Below, one piece after another: positions 39,386-47,401 of a DNA stretch of 64,000 nt. The stretch lies in contig CADBJR010000001.1 in assembly GCA_902795065.1 (NCBI GenBank), positions 124,001 through 188,000 of the forward strand, given 5' to 3'. Position numbers and translations under genes: made by a program. The stretch comes from an uncultured Coriobacteriaceae bacterium. Its GTDB lineage: Bacteria; Actinomycetota; Coriobacteriia; Coriobacteriales; Atopobiaceae. Within the stretch, counting starts at the first letter, position 1. Each line of letters opens with the position of its first letter. Under the pieces are notes generated by a model. It was not told the DNA's origin, ran no database searches, and saw only the letters and a program-made list of their open reading frames with translations.

Positions 39386-40027
39386 TTACATGGAGCGGAT
39401 GAGGGCAGTGACCTTTCCGAGGATGACGGGATCGGTCACGTAGATGGGCTGCATGGCATCGTTCTCGGGCTGCAGGCGCACGCGGTCCTTCTCGCGGTAG
39501 AATGTCTTGACCGTGGCGGAATCACCGACGAGCGCAACGACGATCTCGCCGTTATGGGCATCCTGCTGCTCCTTGACGATGATGTAGTCGCCGTTGAAGA
39601 TTCCGGCGTTGATCATCGAATCGCCATGGACACGAAGGACGAAGGAGCTCGCATCGCCCACGATGGAGGTGGGGAGCACGAGGTTCTCCTCGATGTTCTG
39701 CTCGGCGAGGATGGGCATACCCGCCGCAACGCGGCCCACAAGGGGAAGCGAGATGGTGTTGGCGCCGAGATCCTCGACGACCGTGCCGAGCTTGGGGGAA
39801 TCGTCCTGTGACTTGGTGACATCGATCGTACGCGGCTTCTTGGGGTCGCGCCTGATGAGCGAGAGCTCCTCGAGCGCCTTCAGGTGCATGTGGACGGTGG
39901 AGGGGGACTTGAGGCCGACGGCGGAGCCGATCTCGCGGACCGAGGGGGGATAGCCATGATCCTCGGTATAGGTGCGTATGTAGTCGTAGATCGCAGCCTG
40001 ACGCTTGCTGAGCTTGCCATGTGCCAT
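39386..40027 (-). CDS. lexA: SOS repressor LexA
   Basis: 213 aa. The N-terminal winged HTH reads SKRQAAIYDYIRTYTEDHGY and PPSVREIGSAVGL. The linker leads to the self-cleavage site (Ala-Gly in GRVAAGMPIL), with catalytic Ser in HGDSMINAGI and Lys in GDSATVKTFY. LexA represses DNA-damage genes until RecA filaments induce cleavage. GGAGG lies upstream of the chosen ATG (40027). Its promoter region contains three SOS-like boxes, implying autorepression. It is divergent from a YneA/DivS-like LysM protein, as in several Gram-positives. Confidence 0.97.
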   Translation of the reverse strand: MAHGKLSKRQAAIYDYIRTYTEDHGYPPSVREIGSAVGLKSPSTVHMHLKALEELSLIRRDPKKPRTIDVTKSQDDSPKLGTVVEDLGANTISLPLVGRVAAGMPILAEQNIEENLVLPTSIVGDASSFVLRVHGDSMINAGIFNGDYIIVKEQQDAHNGEIVVALVGDSATVKTFYREKDRVRLQPENDAMQPIYVTDPVILGKVTALIRSM

Positions 40028-40053
40028 GGTTGACCTCCTTGATCGCCAGTCAG

Positions 40054-40093
40054 ATTGTATATCAATCGAACAGACCACGCAAACAAATGTTCT
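40054..40093 (-). promoter_or_regulatory. lexA promoter with overlapping SOS box
   Basis: On the minus strand TTGCGT (40082-40077) and TACAAT (40059-40054) are 17 bp apart. The SOS-like box CAAACAAATGTTCT (40080-40093) overlaps the -35 region. It differs from CGAAC-N4-GTTC at two positions. Confidence 0.65.
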
Positions 40094-40102
40094 AAATTCA
40101 TG

Positions 40103-40133
40103 TTGACACGAACAACTGTTTCCATAATACTAT
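40103..40133 (+). promoter_or_regulatory. Promoter of the LysM protein with SOS box
   Basis: A consensus TTGACA (40103-40108) is followed directly by the SOS box CGAACAACTGTTTC (40109-40122). A -10-like element lies at 40126-40133 (AATACT or TACTAT). The box sits in the spacer just after the -35, the same layout as in recA. Confidence 0.75.
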
Positions 40134-40148
40134 AAAACACACGTTCGT

Positions 40149-40162
40149 CAAACACGTGTTCT
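40149..40162. promoter_or_regulatory. Third SOS-like box in the lexA divergon
   Basis: CAAACACGTGTTCT, centred on the palindrome AACACGTGTT, lies between the two start codons on the LysM gene side and could reinforce repression of that gene. Confidence 0.55.
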
Positions 40163-40218
40163 CAATCGGTTTCTGTCCAGCAGGCATCGTATAACTGGAA
40201 GCGAAGAGAACACGACGG

Positions 40219-40659
40219 ATGGGAGCCATGAAGATGAACCGCAGCAGCAACTCCATGATGTACCGCACCAACGGCACCGCAGCCCTCAAGCCCCAGGCAT
40301 ACTCGTTCACGGTCCACGACGGCATGCGCCGCGAATGCTCCAAGGCACCCGAGCGCGAGACGCTCACCTTCCTCCAGAAGCTCGAGTGCGCCCTCATCAT
40401 CGCTCTCGTCGTCGCAGCGCTCGGCTTCGTGCTCCATTTCGTCGACGCGCGCGCCGCATCCCGGTTCGAGGAGTCGCTCTCCGCATACCCGACCACCACG
40501 ATCACGGTCCACACGGGTGATTCCCTCTGGGAGATCGCAGAGGACCATGCCCCGGCGGGGATGGACACCGCAACAGCCATCCGCTGGATCGAGCAGACCA
40601 ACGGCCTCGATTCCGCCCTCATCATGGCTGGGCAGCTCCTCATCGTCCCTGCCTGCTGA
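40219..40659 (+). CDS. YneA/DivS-like LysM membrane protein, probable SOS division inhibitor
   Basis: 146 aa. A cytoplasmic N-terminus of about 55 residues is followed by one membrane helix (ALIIALVVAALGFVLHFV) and an extracellular LysM domain (TITVHTGDSLWEIAEDHAPA to AGQLLIVPAC). This architecture, next to and divergent from lexA, matches the SOS-induced division inhibitors YneA (Bacillus), DivS (Corynebacterium) and ChiZ (Mycobacterium). The sequence is not similar enough by eye to assign one of these names. Starts at 40219, 40228 and 40234 are possible; GGGAG at 40221-40225 best serves the ATG at 40234. The promoter carries an SOS box. Confidence 0.82.
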   Translation: MGAMKMNRSSNSMMYRTNGTAALKPQAYSFTVHDGMRRECSKAPERETLTFLQKLECALIIALVVAALGFVLHFVDARAASRFEESLSAYPTTTITVHTGDSLWEIAEDHAPAGMDTATAIRWIEQTNGLDSALIMAGQLLIVPAC

Positions 40660-40724
40660 TTCACGGCTGCACATACCACCCCTTGTGTGCTATCGTGCAA
40701 ATGCATGCAGAATAAGGGGGTACT

Positions 40725-41171
40725 ATGCGCTGTCCTAAATGCGGGTGCGAGAATCTCAAAGTGGTTGATTCCAGGCCTTCCGAGAGCATCGACGCCATCC
40801 GCCGCCGTCGTGAATGCGAGAACTGCGGTTTCAGGTTCACCACCTACGAGCGCCGTGAGGAGATGCCGCTCGTCGTTGTCAAAAAGGATGGGCATAAGGA
40901 GCCGTTCGACCGCCAGAAACTCATGCGCGGCCTGCTCACGGCTACCGTGAAGCGCAACATACCCATCATGGAGCTCGACAATCTCATCTCCTCGATCGAG
41001 GATGAGTTCCGCGACCATGGAACAACAGAGGTGACCTCCGAGGAGCTCGGCAACAACGTGCTCATGAAGCTCAAGGACCTCGATCTGGTAGCCTACGTCC
41101 GATTCGCTTCGGTCTATCGCGACTTCAAGGATCTCGACGAGTTCAGCGAGGCGCTGAGGAGCCTTTCATGA
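40725..41171 (+). CDS. nrdR: Transcriptional repressor NrdR
   Basis: 148 aa. The N-terminal zinc ribbon [17 protein letters not shown] with [15 protein letters not shown] holds four Cys. The ATP-cone domain covers about 49-139 ([20 protein letters not shown]). NrdR senses ATP/dATP and represses ribonucleotide reductase genes. AAGGGGG precedes the ATG. It overlaps dut by 4 bp, a sensible pairing because both act on dNTP pools. No nrd genes are in this window. Confidence 0.97.
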   Translation: MRCPKCGCENLKVVDSRPSESIDAIRRRRECENCGFRFTTYERREEMPLVVVKKDGHKEPFDRQKLMRGLLTATVKRNIPIMELDNLISSIEDEFRDHGTTEVTSEELGNNVLMKLKDLDLVAYVRFASVYRDFKDLDEFSEALRSLS

Positions 41172-41617
41172 GTGCAGAGACCATCCGCCTTGCCATCAAA
41201 CGGCTCGACCCGACGGTCGAGCTTCCCTCCTACGCCTATCTCGGTGATGCGGGGCTCGACCTTCGCGCCAACGAGGATGTCACGCTCGCCCCGCACGAGC
41301 GCCGTCTCATCTCGACCGGTCTTGCCATCGCAATCCCCGAGGGATATGCGGGTTTCGTGCAACCGCGCAGCGGCATGGCGCTCAAACGCGGTCTTTCCAT
41401 GGCCAATACACCCGGTCTCATCGACGCGCATTACCGCGGGGAGCTCAAGGTCGTCGCCGTCAACCTCGATGATGCAGAACCCATCCACATCGAGAGGGGA
41501 GAGCGCATCGCCCAGCTCGTGATACAGAAGGTTCCCATTGTGGAGCTGGTAGAGGTCGACGAGCTCGATGAGACTGACCGTGGCTCCGGAGGCTTCGGCT
41601 CGAGCGGTGCACGCTAG
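41168..41617 (+). CDS. dut: dUTP diphosphatase
   Basis: 149 aa trimeric dUTPase. The five conserved motifs are visible: [39 protein letters not shown] and the glycine-rich end GSGGFGSSG that closes over the active site. It hydrolyses dUTP to dUMP, keeping uracil out of DNA and feeding thymidylate synthesis. The start overlaps the nrdR stop (ATGA). Confidence 0.97.
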   Translation: MSAETIRLAIKRLDPTVELPSYAYLGDAGLDLRANEDVTLAPHERRLISTGLAIAIPEGYAGFVQPRSGMALKRGLSMANTPGLIDAHYRGELKVVAVNLDDAEPIHIERGERIAQLVIQKVPIVELVEVDELDETDRGSGGFGSSGAR

Positions 41618-41655
41618 GGGAGCGCGCACTCCCCCAAATTTATATTGCGTAAGAC

Positions 41656-41673
41656 TATATCGCGCACGATATA
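41656..41673. promoter_or_regulatory. Perfect palindrome upstream of trxB, candidate operator
   Basis: TATATCGCGCACGATATA has 7-bp arms around CGCA. It lies about 45 bp upstream of the trxB ATG, overlapping AT-rich promoter-like sequence (TTGCGT at 41645-41650 upstream, TATATA downstream). The position and symmetry suggest a repressor site, possibly redox-responsive. Confidence 0.5.
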
Positions 41674-41718
41674 TATGCTATGATGGGGAAAACCGCAAAC
41701 TCGGGAGGGGAGCCTGTC

Positions 41719-42669
41719 ATGGAGAATCACGAGATCATCGACCTTGCCATCATCGGAGGAGGCCCCGCCGGTCTCTCTGCAGCCCTTTACGCTCAGCGTG
41801 CGCTGCTTGATTCCGTCCTTATCGAGAAGGAGGCTATCGGCGGGCAGACCATCCTGACGTCCGAGATCGATAACTATCCCGGCGTTCCCCATATCGACGG
41901 CTTCACGCTGAGCGATCTCATGCGCACCCAAGCCGAGGAACTCGGCGCGAAGATCGTTGCCGACCGCGTTATCGGTCTCGAGCATGATAGCGGCTCAGGC
42001 ATCTTCACCATCACGGCAGATGCCGCAACATATCACGCAAGGACCGTCATCGTCGCCGGTGGAGCAACGCCACGACATGCCGGTTTCAACAACGAGGACA
42101 CATACTCCGGCCATGGCGTTTCCTACTGCGCCACGTGCGATGGAATGTTCTATCGCGGAAAGCGCGTCTTCGTGATCGGCGGCGGCAACTCCGCGTGCGA
42201 GGAGGCTCTGTTCCTCACGCGCTTCGCGTCCCAGGTGACCGTAATCGTCCGCAAGGACCACCTGCGCGCCCAGGCGGTCGTGGCTAAGGAGCTCGAAGAG
42301 AACAGCAAGGTCGAGGTCCGCTATCTCACGAGCGTCGTCGGCGTCGAGGGCAACACGCTCCTCACGGGCATCACGTTCAGGAACAACGAGACCGGGGAGT
42401 CTTGGACCGAGCACTATGACGAGGGCTCGTTCGGCGTCTTCGTGTTCGTCGGTCGAGATCCCGAGACGTCGCTCGTCTCTGAGCTCGCGGAGCTTGACGC
42501 GCAGGGATACGCAATCACAGACGACCGCATGGCAACGAGGACTCCAGGGCTCTTCTGCGCGGGGGACATGCGCGTCAAACCGCTCCGCCAGATCATCACG
42601 GCTGCAGCAGACGGGGCAATCGCAGCCACGAGCGCCGCATCGTTCCTCGGACAGCCCATCGAGGGCTAA
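41719..42669 (+). CDS. trxB: Thioredoxin-disulfide reductase family flavoprotein
   Basis: 316 aa. FAD-binding GGGPAGLSAALYAQRA at the start, the redox-active CATC in YCATCDGMFYRGK, the NADPH-binding GGGNSACEEALFL, and the FAD-binding end PGLFCAGDMRVKPLRQI are all present. This is the low-molecular-weight thioredoxin reductase layout, which passes electrons from NADPH to a disulfide partner. No thioredoxin gene is adjacent, so the partner is unknown. GGGAGGGGAG precedes ATG 41719; an earlier ATG at 41680 lies within the promoter. Confidence 0.93.
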   Translation: MENHEIIDLAIIGGGPAGLSAALYAQRALLDSVLIEKEAIGGQTILTSEIDNYPGVPHIDGFTLSDLMRTQAEELGAKIVADRVIGLEHDSGSGIFTITADAATYHARTVIVAGGATPRHAGFNNEDTYSGHGVSYCATCDGMFYRGKRVFVIGGGNSACEEALFLTRFASQVTVIVRKDHLRAQAVVAKELEENSKVEVRYLTSVVGVEGNTLLTGITFRNNETGESWTEHYDEGSFGVFVFVGRDPETSLVSELAELDAQGYAITDDRMATRTPGLFCAGDMRVKPLRQIITAAADGAIAATSAASFLGQPIEG

Positions 42670-43103
42670 CTGTCTCTACAAGCATTTTTGAATATTGCTT
42701 AATTATCCATCTGCAGAACTGCAGGTAAACGACGCGTTCTAAGGCGATATAAGACCCTATGTGATTATCGATGGGTAAGGAGTCATCTGTTTGCCGAAAT
42801 CTGGCGAGATTCGCGCAAGGATAATCATGGAATGATGAGATCGTGCCTGCGGCAGCCGATGGAGAATCGGATAGAGGGTTAGGCCGGATACCGCATAGAT
42901 ATCTATACTCAAATTCTACGATAGATATGGTGGCGGGATGCAGAGGCGAACAACGGCACGGAGCATGATCGCAGCGCATTGCATGTACGATCAACACCAT
43001 GCAACGAACGTCTCGATCGGGGCATCTCAAATCTTTTGCACTGGTACCCGCATCTGTATAAACCCGTGATAATATATCTTATGTAAACTAGAAGAAACTG
43101 CAG
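42670..43103. other. Non-coding stretch after trxB
   Basis: About 430 bp without a convincing gene on either strand. It is more A+T-rich than its surroundings. It holds the palindrome ATAGATATCTAT (42895-42906) and the 17-mer ATTCTACGATAGATATG (42913-42929), which also occurs upstream of rny at 31767-31783. No terminator for trxB with a clear T-run was found. Confidence 0.6.
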
Positions 43104-43126
43104 GAAAAAGGGGCTTTCCAGCCCCT
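43104..43126 (-). terminator. Intrinsic terminator after the NlpC/P60 gene pair
   Basis: AGGGGCT (43109-43115) pairs with AGCCCCT (43120-43126) around a 4-nt loop; on the minus strand the stem is followed by TTTTT. It lies about 40 bp past the stop codon at 43168. Confidence 0.85.
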
Positions 43127-43167
43127 CTCCCCTCGTGAATTGCCATCTTTGAGCATCAGCGCAGCCG

Positions 43168-44340
43168 TCAGCCTCCGAAGCCGCCACCGATGCAGTCGTA
43201 CACCCACGCGACGCACACGTACTGTCCAGGGTACGGAGCGTGGATCATGTACTCTCCCCCGATGTAGATGGCGACGTGCCCGTAGGAGCAGAAGATGATG
43301 TCGCCGGGGTTGAGCACCTGCTGGTAGTTGGAGAGGTCGCAGTCCTTCCAGTTGCCCCTGCCCTGAACCCAGCTCATGAGACCGGAAACGGAGGTCGCGT
43401 ACGGCGTGCTGTAGCCTGCCATCTGGTACGAGGTCGCCACGAGACCGCAGCAATCGTATCCGTCGGCATCGGGGCCGTAGTTGCGGCCGCTGTACCACGT
43501 CTTGTACGGCATACCGCACAGCTGGTAGGCGTTCGCGATGACGTCAGAGGAAGCGACGATGGAGGGACGAGGCGTCGAGGGCTCTTCGGATGAGCTCGGT
43601 CCAGCAGGAGTGTCCCCGTCGTCCTGTGTTCCGCTCTCGCCGGTATCGATGGCGCCGATGACGTTCGTCAGACCGCCTGCCTGCTCCGCCTGCTGGGCTT
43701 CGAGCTCTGCCTGTCGGCGAGCCTCCTCCTCAGCTTGGCGGGCAAGTTCTGCCTGGATCTCGGCGTCGAGCTGGTCGTAGTATGCCTGAGCCTCGGCGAT
43801 CTTCTCATCGTACTCGGCGAGCTGGCGCTCGGTCTCCGCGATCTGGGCTTCCTGCTGCTGCTGCGCGATCTCGAGGGCAGACTTCTGCTCCTCGAGCTGC
43901 TTCTCAAGCGCGACGATGTCGTCGATGGCGTTTGCGTCGGACTCGGAGACCTTGTCGATGTAGTAGATGATGTTGACGAGATCCTCGAAATCACGCGCAC
44001 CGAAGAGCAGGTCGAAGATCGTGCCGCGGCCGCTCTTATAGGAGCTGCGCATACGGTTCCCGAGCATGATACGGCGGGCGGAGAGCTCCGCTTCGGTATC
44101 CGCGATGGCCGCGTTGGTCTCGTCGATCCTGTTGCGTGTCTCCTCGAGGTCGCATTCCGCCTTCTGGAGGCTCTCCTGGATGGAAGCCATCTCGGCGCCG
44201 AGCTGCTCGAGCTGAGCGCGGGCTGCATCGAGGTCATCCTGCGTCGGTACGGCGTACGCTGGACGCACGGAAGCGGCAAACGATGTGAGAGCAAGAAGGA
44301 ATGCGCAGGTCAGAGCACATATTTTGTTCTTTAGACGCAC
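43168..44340 (-). CDS. Secreted NlpC/P60 peptidoglycan hydrolase 1
   Basis: 390 aa from a GTG at 44340 (AAGGAG upstream). The signal peptide ends at RPAYA. A long coiled coil (about residues 30-225, with DLDAARAQLEQLGAEMASIQ) and a Ser/Pro linker follow. The C-terminal NlpC/P60 domain has the nucleophile Cys in DGYDCCGLVATSYQ and the His in YGHVAIYIGGEYMIHA. It probably cleaves peptide stems of peptidoglycan during growth or division; the coiled coil resembles that of RipA/CwlO-type enzymes. It is a close paralogue of the gene upstream (44364-45509), probably from tandem duplication. Confidence 0.92.
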   Translation of the reverse strand: MRLKNKICALTCAFLLALTSFAASVRPAYAVPTQDDLDAARAQLEQLGAEMASIQESLQKAECDLEETRNRIDETNAAIADTEAELSARRIMLGNRMRSSYKSGRGTIFDLLFGARDFEDLVNIIYYIDKVSESDANAIDDIVALEKQLEEQKSALEIAQQQQEAQIAETERQLAEYDEKIAEAQAYYDQLDAEIQAELARQAEEEARRQAELEAQQAEQAGGLTNVIGAIDTGESGTQDDGDTPAGPSSSEEPSTPRPSIVASSDVIANAYQLCGMPYKTWYSGRNYGPDADGYDCCGLVATSYQMAGYSTPYATSVSGLMSWVQGRGNWKDCDLSNYQQVLNPGDIIFCSYGHVAIYIGGEYMIHAPYPGQYVCVAWVYDCIGGGFGG

Positions 44341-44363
44341 GATTCGAGCGCTCCTTGGGACTC

Positions 44364-45509
44364 TTAGTAGGGATATACGAACGGTCCGCCGCCATAGAAG
44401 GCGTAGACCTCGGCAACGCAGACGACGGCACCGGGATGCGGGGCGTGAATCATCATGCCGCCGCCGATATAGATGCCGACATGGTTGAACTCGGAACGGG
44501 TGAACACGAGGTCGCCCGGGACAAGCTGGTCGAGACTGTCCTTCCAGAGGCCGGCGCGGATGATGGCGAGGCCGAGCGGCTCGGCGCCTGCACGCCAAGT
44601 GCCCGTGCCATAGCAGTAGCTCACGAGACCCGAGCAGTCGAAGCCGCCAGTGGACAGGTTGTATCCGCCCCACACATAGGGCCAGCCGAGGCAGGAGTAG
44701 GCAGACGCAACGCCGCCGCCCGGGAACGGCGAATCACCGTCATTGCCGGGATTGTCGACGGTCGTCGAATCACCGTAGTCGGTCGAGCCCTCGGTGTTGC
44801 CCGCACCGGTTCCCGCTCCGCCGCCCGCGACGTCGATGACGGCGGCAGCGGCGCTCTGCTGGGCCGCCTCGGCCTCGGCAGCGCGGCGTGCCTCCTCCTC
44901 GGCCTGGCGGGCGAGCTCAGCCTGGATCTCGGCGTCGAGCTGGTTGTAGTACTCCTGCGCCTCGCCGACGAGGGCCTCGTACTCCCCTACTTTCGCCTCG
45001 ACCTCGGCAAGGCGCTGCTCCTGCGTGACCTTCTGGGCCTCGAGCGTCGCCATCTCGTCCTCGAGCTGCTGCTCGAGTTCGTTGATGCGCCCGATAGTCT
45101 CGGCATCCTGCTCGTTGACCTTGTCCATGTAGTAGATGCGGTTGGCGAAGTCCTCGAGGCTCGTGCTGCTGAAGAGCACATCGAGGAACGAGACGGCGCC
45201 CGTCTTGTAACCGCTGCGCATGCGACGTGCGAGCGTGATGCGCGCAGCTGCGAGCTCCTCACGGGTCTGCTCGATCTGCAGCTGGGTGGCAGCGATATCG
45301 TTATCGGTCTGGACGAGCGCTGCTTCGGCCTCGTCGAGCTCACCCTGGTACGTGATGAGCTGGTTGCCGAGCTCGTCGATGCGCGCCTGCGCGGCAGCAA
45401 GGTCGTCCTGCGTGGGGACGGCCTGCGCCTTATACGGTACGGCAAGCATACATGTGGTCGCGACGACGGTCGCGACCACGATCATGGCTATGTTCTTCCT
45501 CAGACCCAT
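44364..45509 (-). CDS. Secreted NlpC/P60 peptidoglycan hydrolase 2
   Basis: 381 aa from ATG 45509 (GAAAGGA upstream). A signal peptide ends at KAQA, followed by the same VPTQDDLAAAQARIDELGNQ start of a coiled coil as in its neighbour. A Gly/Ser/Asp linker precedes the NlpC/P60 domain. The catalytic Cys is in GGFDCSGLVSYCYG and the His in FNHVGIYIGGGMMIHA. It shares the repeat YNQLDAEIQAELARQAEEEA with the paralogue. A 23-bp gap to the next gene suggests one transcript ending at the terminator near 43110. Confidence 0.93.
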   Translation of the reverse strand: MGLRKNIAMIVVATVVATTCMLAVPYKAQAVPTQDDLAAAQARIDELGNQLITYQGELDEAEAALVQTDNDIAATQLQIEQTREELAAARITLARRMRSGYKTGAVSFLDVLFSSTSLEDFANRIYYMDKVNEQDAETIGRINELEQQLEDEMATLEAQKVTQEQRLAEVEAKVGEYEALVGEAQEYYNQLDAEIQAELARQAEEEARRAAEAEAAQQSAAAAVIDVAGGGAGTGAGNTEGSTDYGDSTTVDNPGNDGDSPFPGGGVASAYSCLGWPYVWGGYNLSTGGFDCSGLVSYCYGTGTWRAGAEPLGLAIIRAGLWKDSLDQLVPGDLVFTRSEFNHVGIYIGGGMMIHAPHPGAVVCVAEVYAFYGGGPFVYPY

Positions 45510-45575
45510 GCCGTAAAATCCTTTCGACGTCCGAATTACCATTTTAGCCGCGTTTCGAAGTGACGTCCGAACGTC

Positions 45576-45607
45576 CACACGATGGTCACGTGTGTGGTCA
45601 TCGTGTG
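45576..45607. repeat. Imperfect inverted repeat between apt and NlpC/P60
   Basis: CACACGATG (45576-45584) and CATCGTGTG (45599-45607), with further partial symmetry inside. It lies past the apt stop codon and upstream of the NlpC/P60 promoter region (TAAAAT on the minus strand near 45541-45546). There is no T-run, so it is as likely an operator as a terminator. Confidence 0.5.
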
Positions 45608-45621
45608 TAATAGTACACCTG

Positions 45622-46158
45622 CTATTTGACCTTTACGAGCGTGTAGATCTCGCGATCGCCGAAATCGCGCGCCATGATGCCGCGCGGATCCAGGAACTCC
45701 AGCTCGAGAATGAACGCGAAGGCTACGACCTCGGCGCCCGTCTTCTCGACAAGGCGGCCGAGCGCCACCGACGTGCCGCCCGTGGCGATGAGGTCGTCGA
45801 CGACGAGGACCTTGTCGCCGGGCTCGAGGGCGTCCTTGTGGATCTGCAGCTCATCGGAGCCGTACTCGAGCGAGTAGGACTCGGAGTAGACCTCGCGCGG
45901 AAGCTTGCCCGGCTTGCGTGCGGGAATGAATCCGACGCCCATCTTGTAGGCGACGGGCGGGCCGATGAAGAAGCCGCGGGCCTCGGCGCCGACGACCTTG
46001 GTGATGCCCTTGCCGGCGAAATGCGCGGCGATATCGTCGACGAGCGCCGTGAACGCCTCGGGATCCTGGAACAGCGGCGTGATGTCCTTGAAGATGACGC
46101 CCGGCTCGGGATAATCGGGGATGTCGATGACCTTGCTCTCGAAATCGTAATCGGACAC
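45622..46158 (-). CDS. apt: Adenine phosphoribosyltransferase
   Basis: 178 aa. Purine salvage: adenine plus PRPP gives AMP. The PRPP-binding motif is VLVVDDLIATGGTS; GARGFFIG-type sequence (EARGFFIGPPVAYK) and IPARKPGKLP are also family marks. The start is taken as GTG 46158, because AAAGGAAG lies at the right distance and SDYDFESKVIDIPDYPEPGV matches the family start; an ATG 15 nt upstream lacks a ribosome site. It lies downstream of the MerR and FHA genes on the same strand. Confidence 0.95.
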   Translation of the reverse strand: MSDYDFESKVIDIPDYPEPGVIFKDITPLFQDPEAFTALVDDIAAHFAGKGITKVVGAEARGFFIGPPVAYKMGVGFIPARKPGKLPREVYSESYSLEYGSDELQIHKDALEPGDKVLVVDDLIATGGTSVALGRLVEKTGAEVVAFAFILELEFLDPRGIMARDFGDREIYTLVKVK

Positions 46159-46189
46159 AGGACTTCCTTTCATCGGAGCTTGCAGGTAC

Positions 46190-46924
46190 TTACTCGTTCG
46201 ATGGCGTGTTGCGCACGAGCCGCTTGATGAGGATCGTGCGCAGGGTGTTCGTAAGGGCGAGCATGCGGTTGAACGCCTCGTCGGCGCGGGCGAGCATCTC
46301 CTCGGAGCGGTCGGCCTCCACGCCGCCCGCCTTGGCCGTATAGACGACGAGGGCCTGCTCGAACATGGCGGATTCGCGGTTGGCGGCCATGACGTACTGG
46401 CGGAGATTCTTGGGTCCGATGCCGAACGTGCGCAGCTCATCGCATGCGCGGATCAGCGCGAGGTCGCGTCCCTCGACCAGATCCCTGCCCTGCGGGGACT
46501 TCTTGAACTGGATGAGGCCGGCATCCGCAAGGGAGCGCACGAAGCTCACGGGCGTACCGCAGATCTCGGGCATGCGGTCGATGGGATGGAGCTTTCCGAC
46601 CATCTCCGGCGAATCGACGAAGGGAACCTCCTCCACCGACTCGGTGACGGCGTCGACGGCCTTCTTGCTCCCCTCCCGCTCCTGGCGCTCGAGCTGCTCC
46701 TTGATCACGGCGAGCGGATAGAAGCGATGCTTCTGCATGTAGAGGATCGACTCGAGGCGCGCGACGTCCTTGGGCGAGTACTTGCGGTAGCCGCCGGTCG
46801 AGCGAAGCGGATGCAGGAGTCCCTCGTCCTCGAGATAGCGCACCTTTGAGACCGTGAGGTCGGGATAGGTGGGCTGGAGCTTCTGGACGAGCCTGCCTAT
46901 GGTGAGGTACTCGAATTCGGACAT
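46190..46924 (-). CDS. MerR-family transcriptional regulator
   Basis: 244 aa. The N-terminal winged HTH is FEYLTIGRLVQKLQ with VSKVRYLEDEGLLHPLRSTG and YRKYSPKDVARLESI. The rest is helical, with no metal-binding Cys cluster of the classic MerR type. In mycobacteria, MerR-type regulators of this form lie directly beside the FHA gene garA, and the same holds here (4 bp to the FHA gene upstream). Its targets are unknown. AGAGGA precedes ATG 46924. Confidence 0.9.
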   Translation of the reverse strand: MSEFEYLTIGRLVQKLQPTYPDLTVSKVRYLEDEGLLHPLRSTGGYRKYSPKDVARLESILYMQKHRFYPLAVIKEQLERQEREGSKKAVDAVTESVEEVPFVDSPEMVGKLHPIDRMPEICGTPVSFVRSLADAGLIQFKKSPQGRDLVEGRDLALIRACDELRTFGIGPKNLRQYVMAANRESAMFEQALVVYTAKAGGVEADRSEEMLARADEAFNRMLALTNTLRTILIKRLVRNTPSNE

Positions 46925-46928
46925 GGCC

Positions 46929-47360
46929 CTAGTCCTCTGCACGCGTGGCGCGCTGGCGCCTCGTGGTATGGAAGACCATGCGGAACGTGCCGATCTGGAT
47001 GGTCGACCCGTCCTTGAGCTCGGCCTCGGAGACGATGGCGCCGTCGACCCAGGTGCCGTTGAGCGACGAGAGGTCCTCGATCGTGGCCCTCCCCTGCGCG
47101 ATGTCGGCGAGGTTCATACGCGCGTGATGGCGCGACACGGTCATATCGTTGAGGAACACGCTGTTCGAGGGATCGCGTCCGAGCGTGATGAAATCGGAGT
47201 CGAGGTCGAACGTATCGCCGAGATGCGGTCCCTTCACGATCGTGAGCGTGGGATAGACGGGCTTTGCCGCATTCATGAGATCGGGGACGGTGGCGTCCGC
47301 CGACGGCATGCGAAAGATCTCGGTCTTGCCGCTAGAGGTGGTGTTACGCGAAGGCTGCAT
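46929..47360 (-). CDS. garA: FHA-domain protein, GarA/OdhI-like
   Basis: 143 aa. The C-terminal FHA domain (about 45-130) has the phosphothreonine-binding residues in ITLGRDPSNSVFLND and VSRHHARMN, followed by LSSLNGTWVDG. The N-terminal tail contains TTSSGKTEIFRMP, comparable to the kinase-phosphorylated ETTS-F stretch of GarA/OdhI. In those proteins tail phosphorylation makes the FHA domain bind its own tail and releases 2-oxoglutarate-pathway enzymes. That this one works the same way is inferred. AAGGAG precedes the ATG. A MerR regulator follows. Confidence 0.85.
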   Translation of the reverse strand: MQPSRNTTSSGKTEIFRMPSADATVPDLMNAAKPVYPTLTIVKGPHLGDTFDLDSDFITLGRDPSNSVFLNDMTVSRHHARMNLADIAQGRATIEDLSSLNGTWVDGAIVSEAELKDGSTIQIGTFRMVFHTTRRQRATRAED

Positions 47361-47401
47361 GGCTGTCTCCTTGAAAAACGCCGACACTCCTAATAATAGC
47401 G

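Noticed and set aside
42596-43187. Two overlapping minus-strand open frames after trxB
   Set aside because: Cys/Arg/Ser-rich shadows without ribosome sites or family features; the region looks intergenic.
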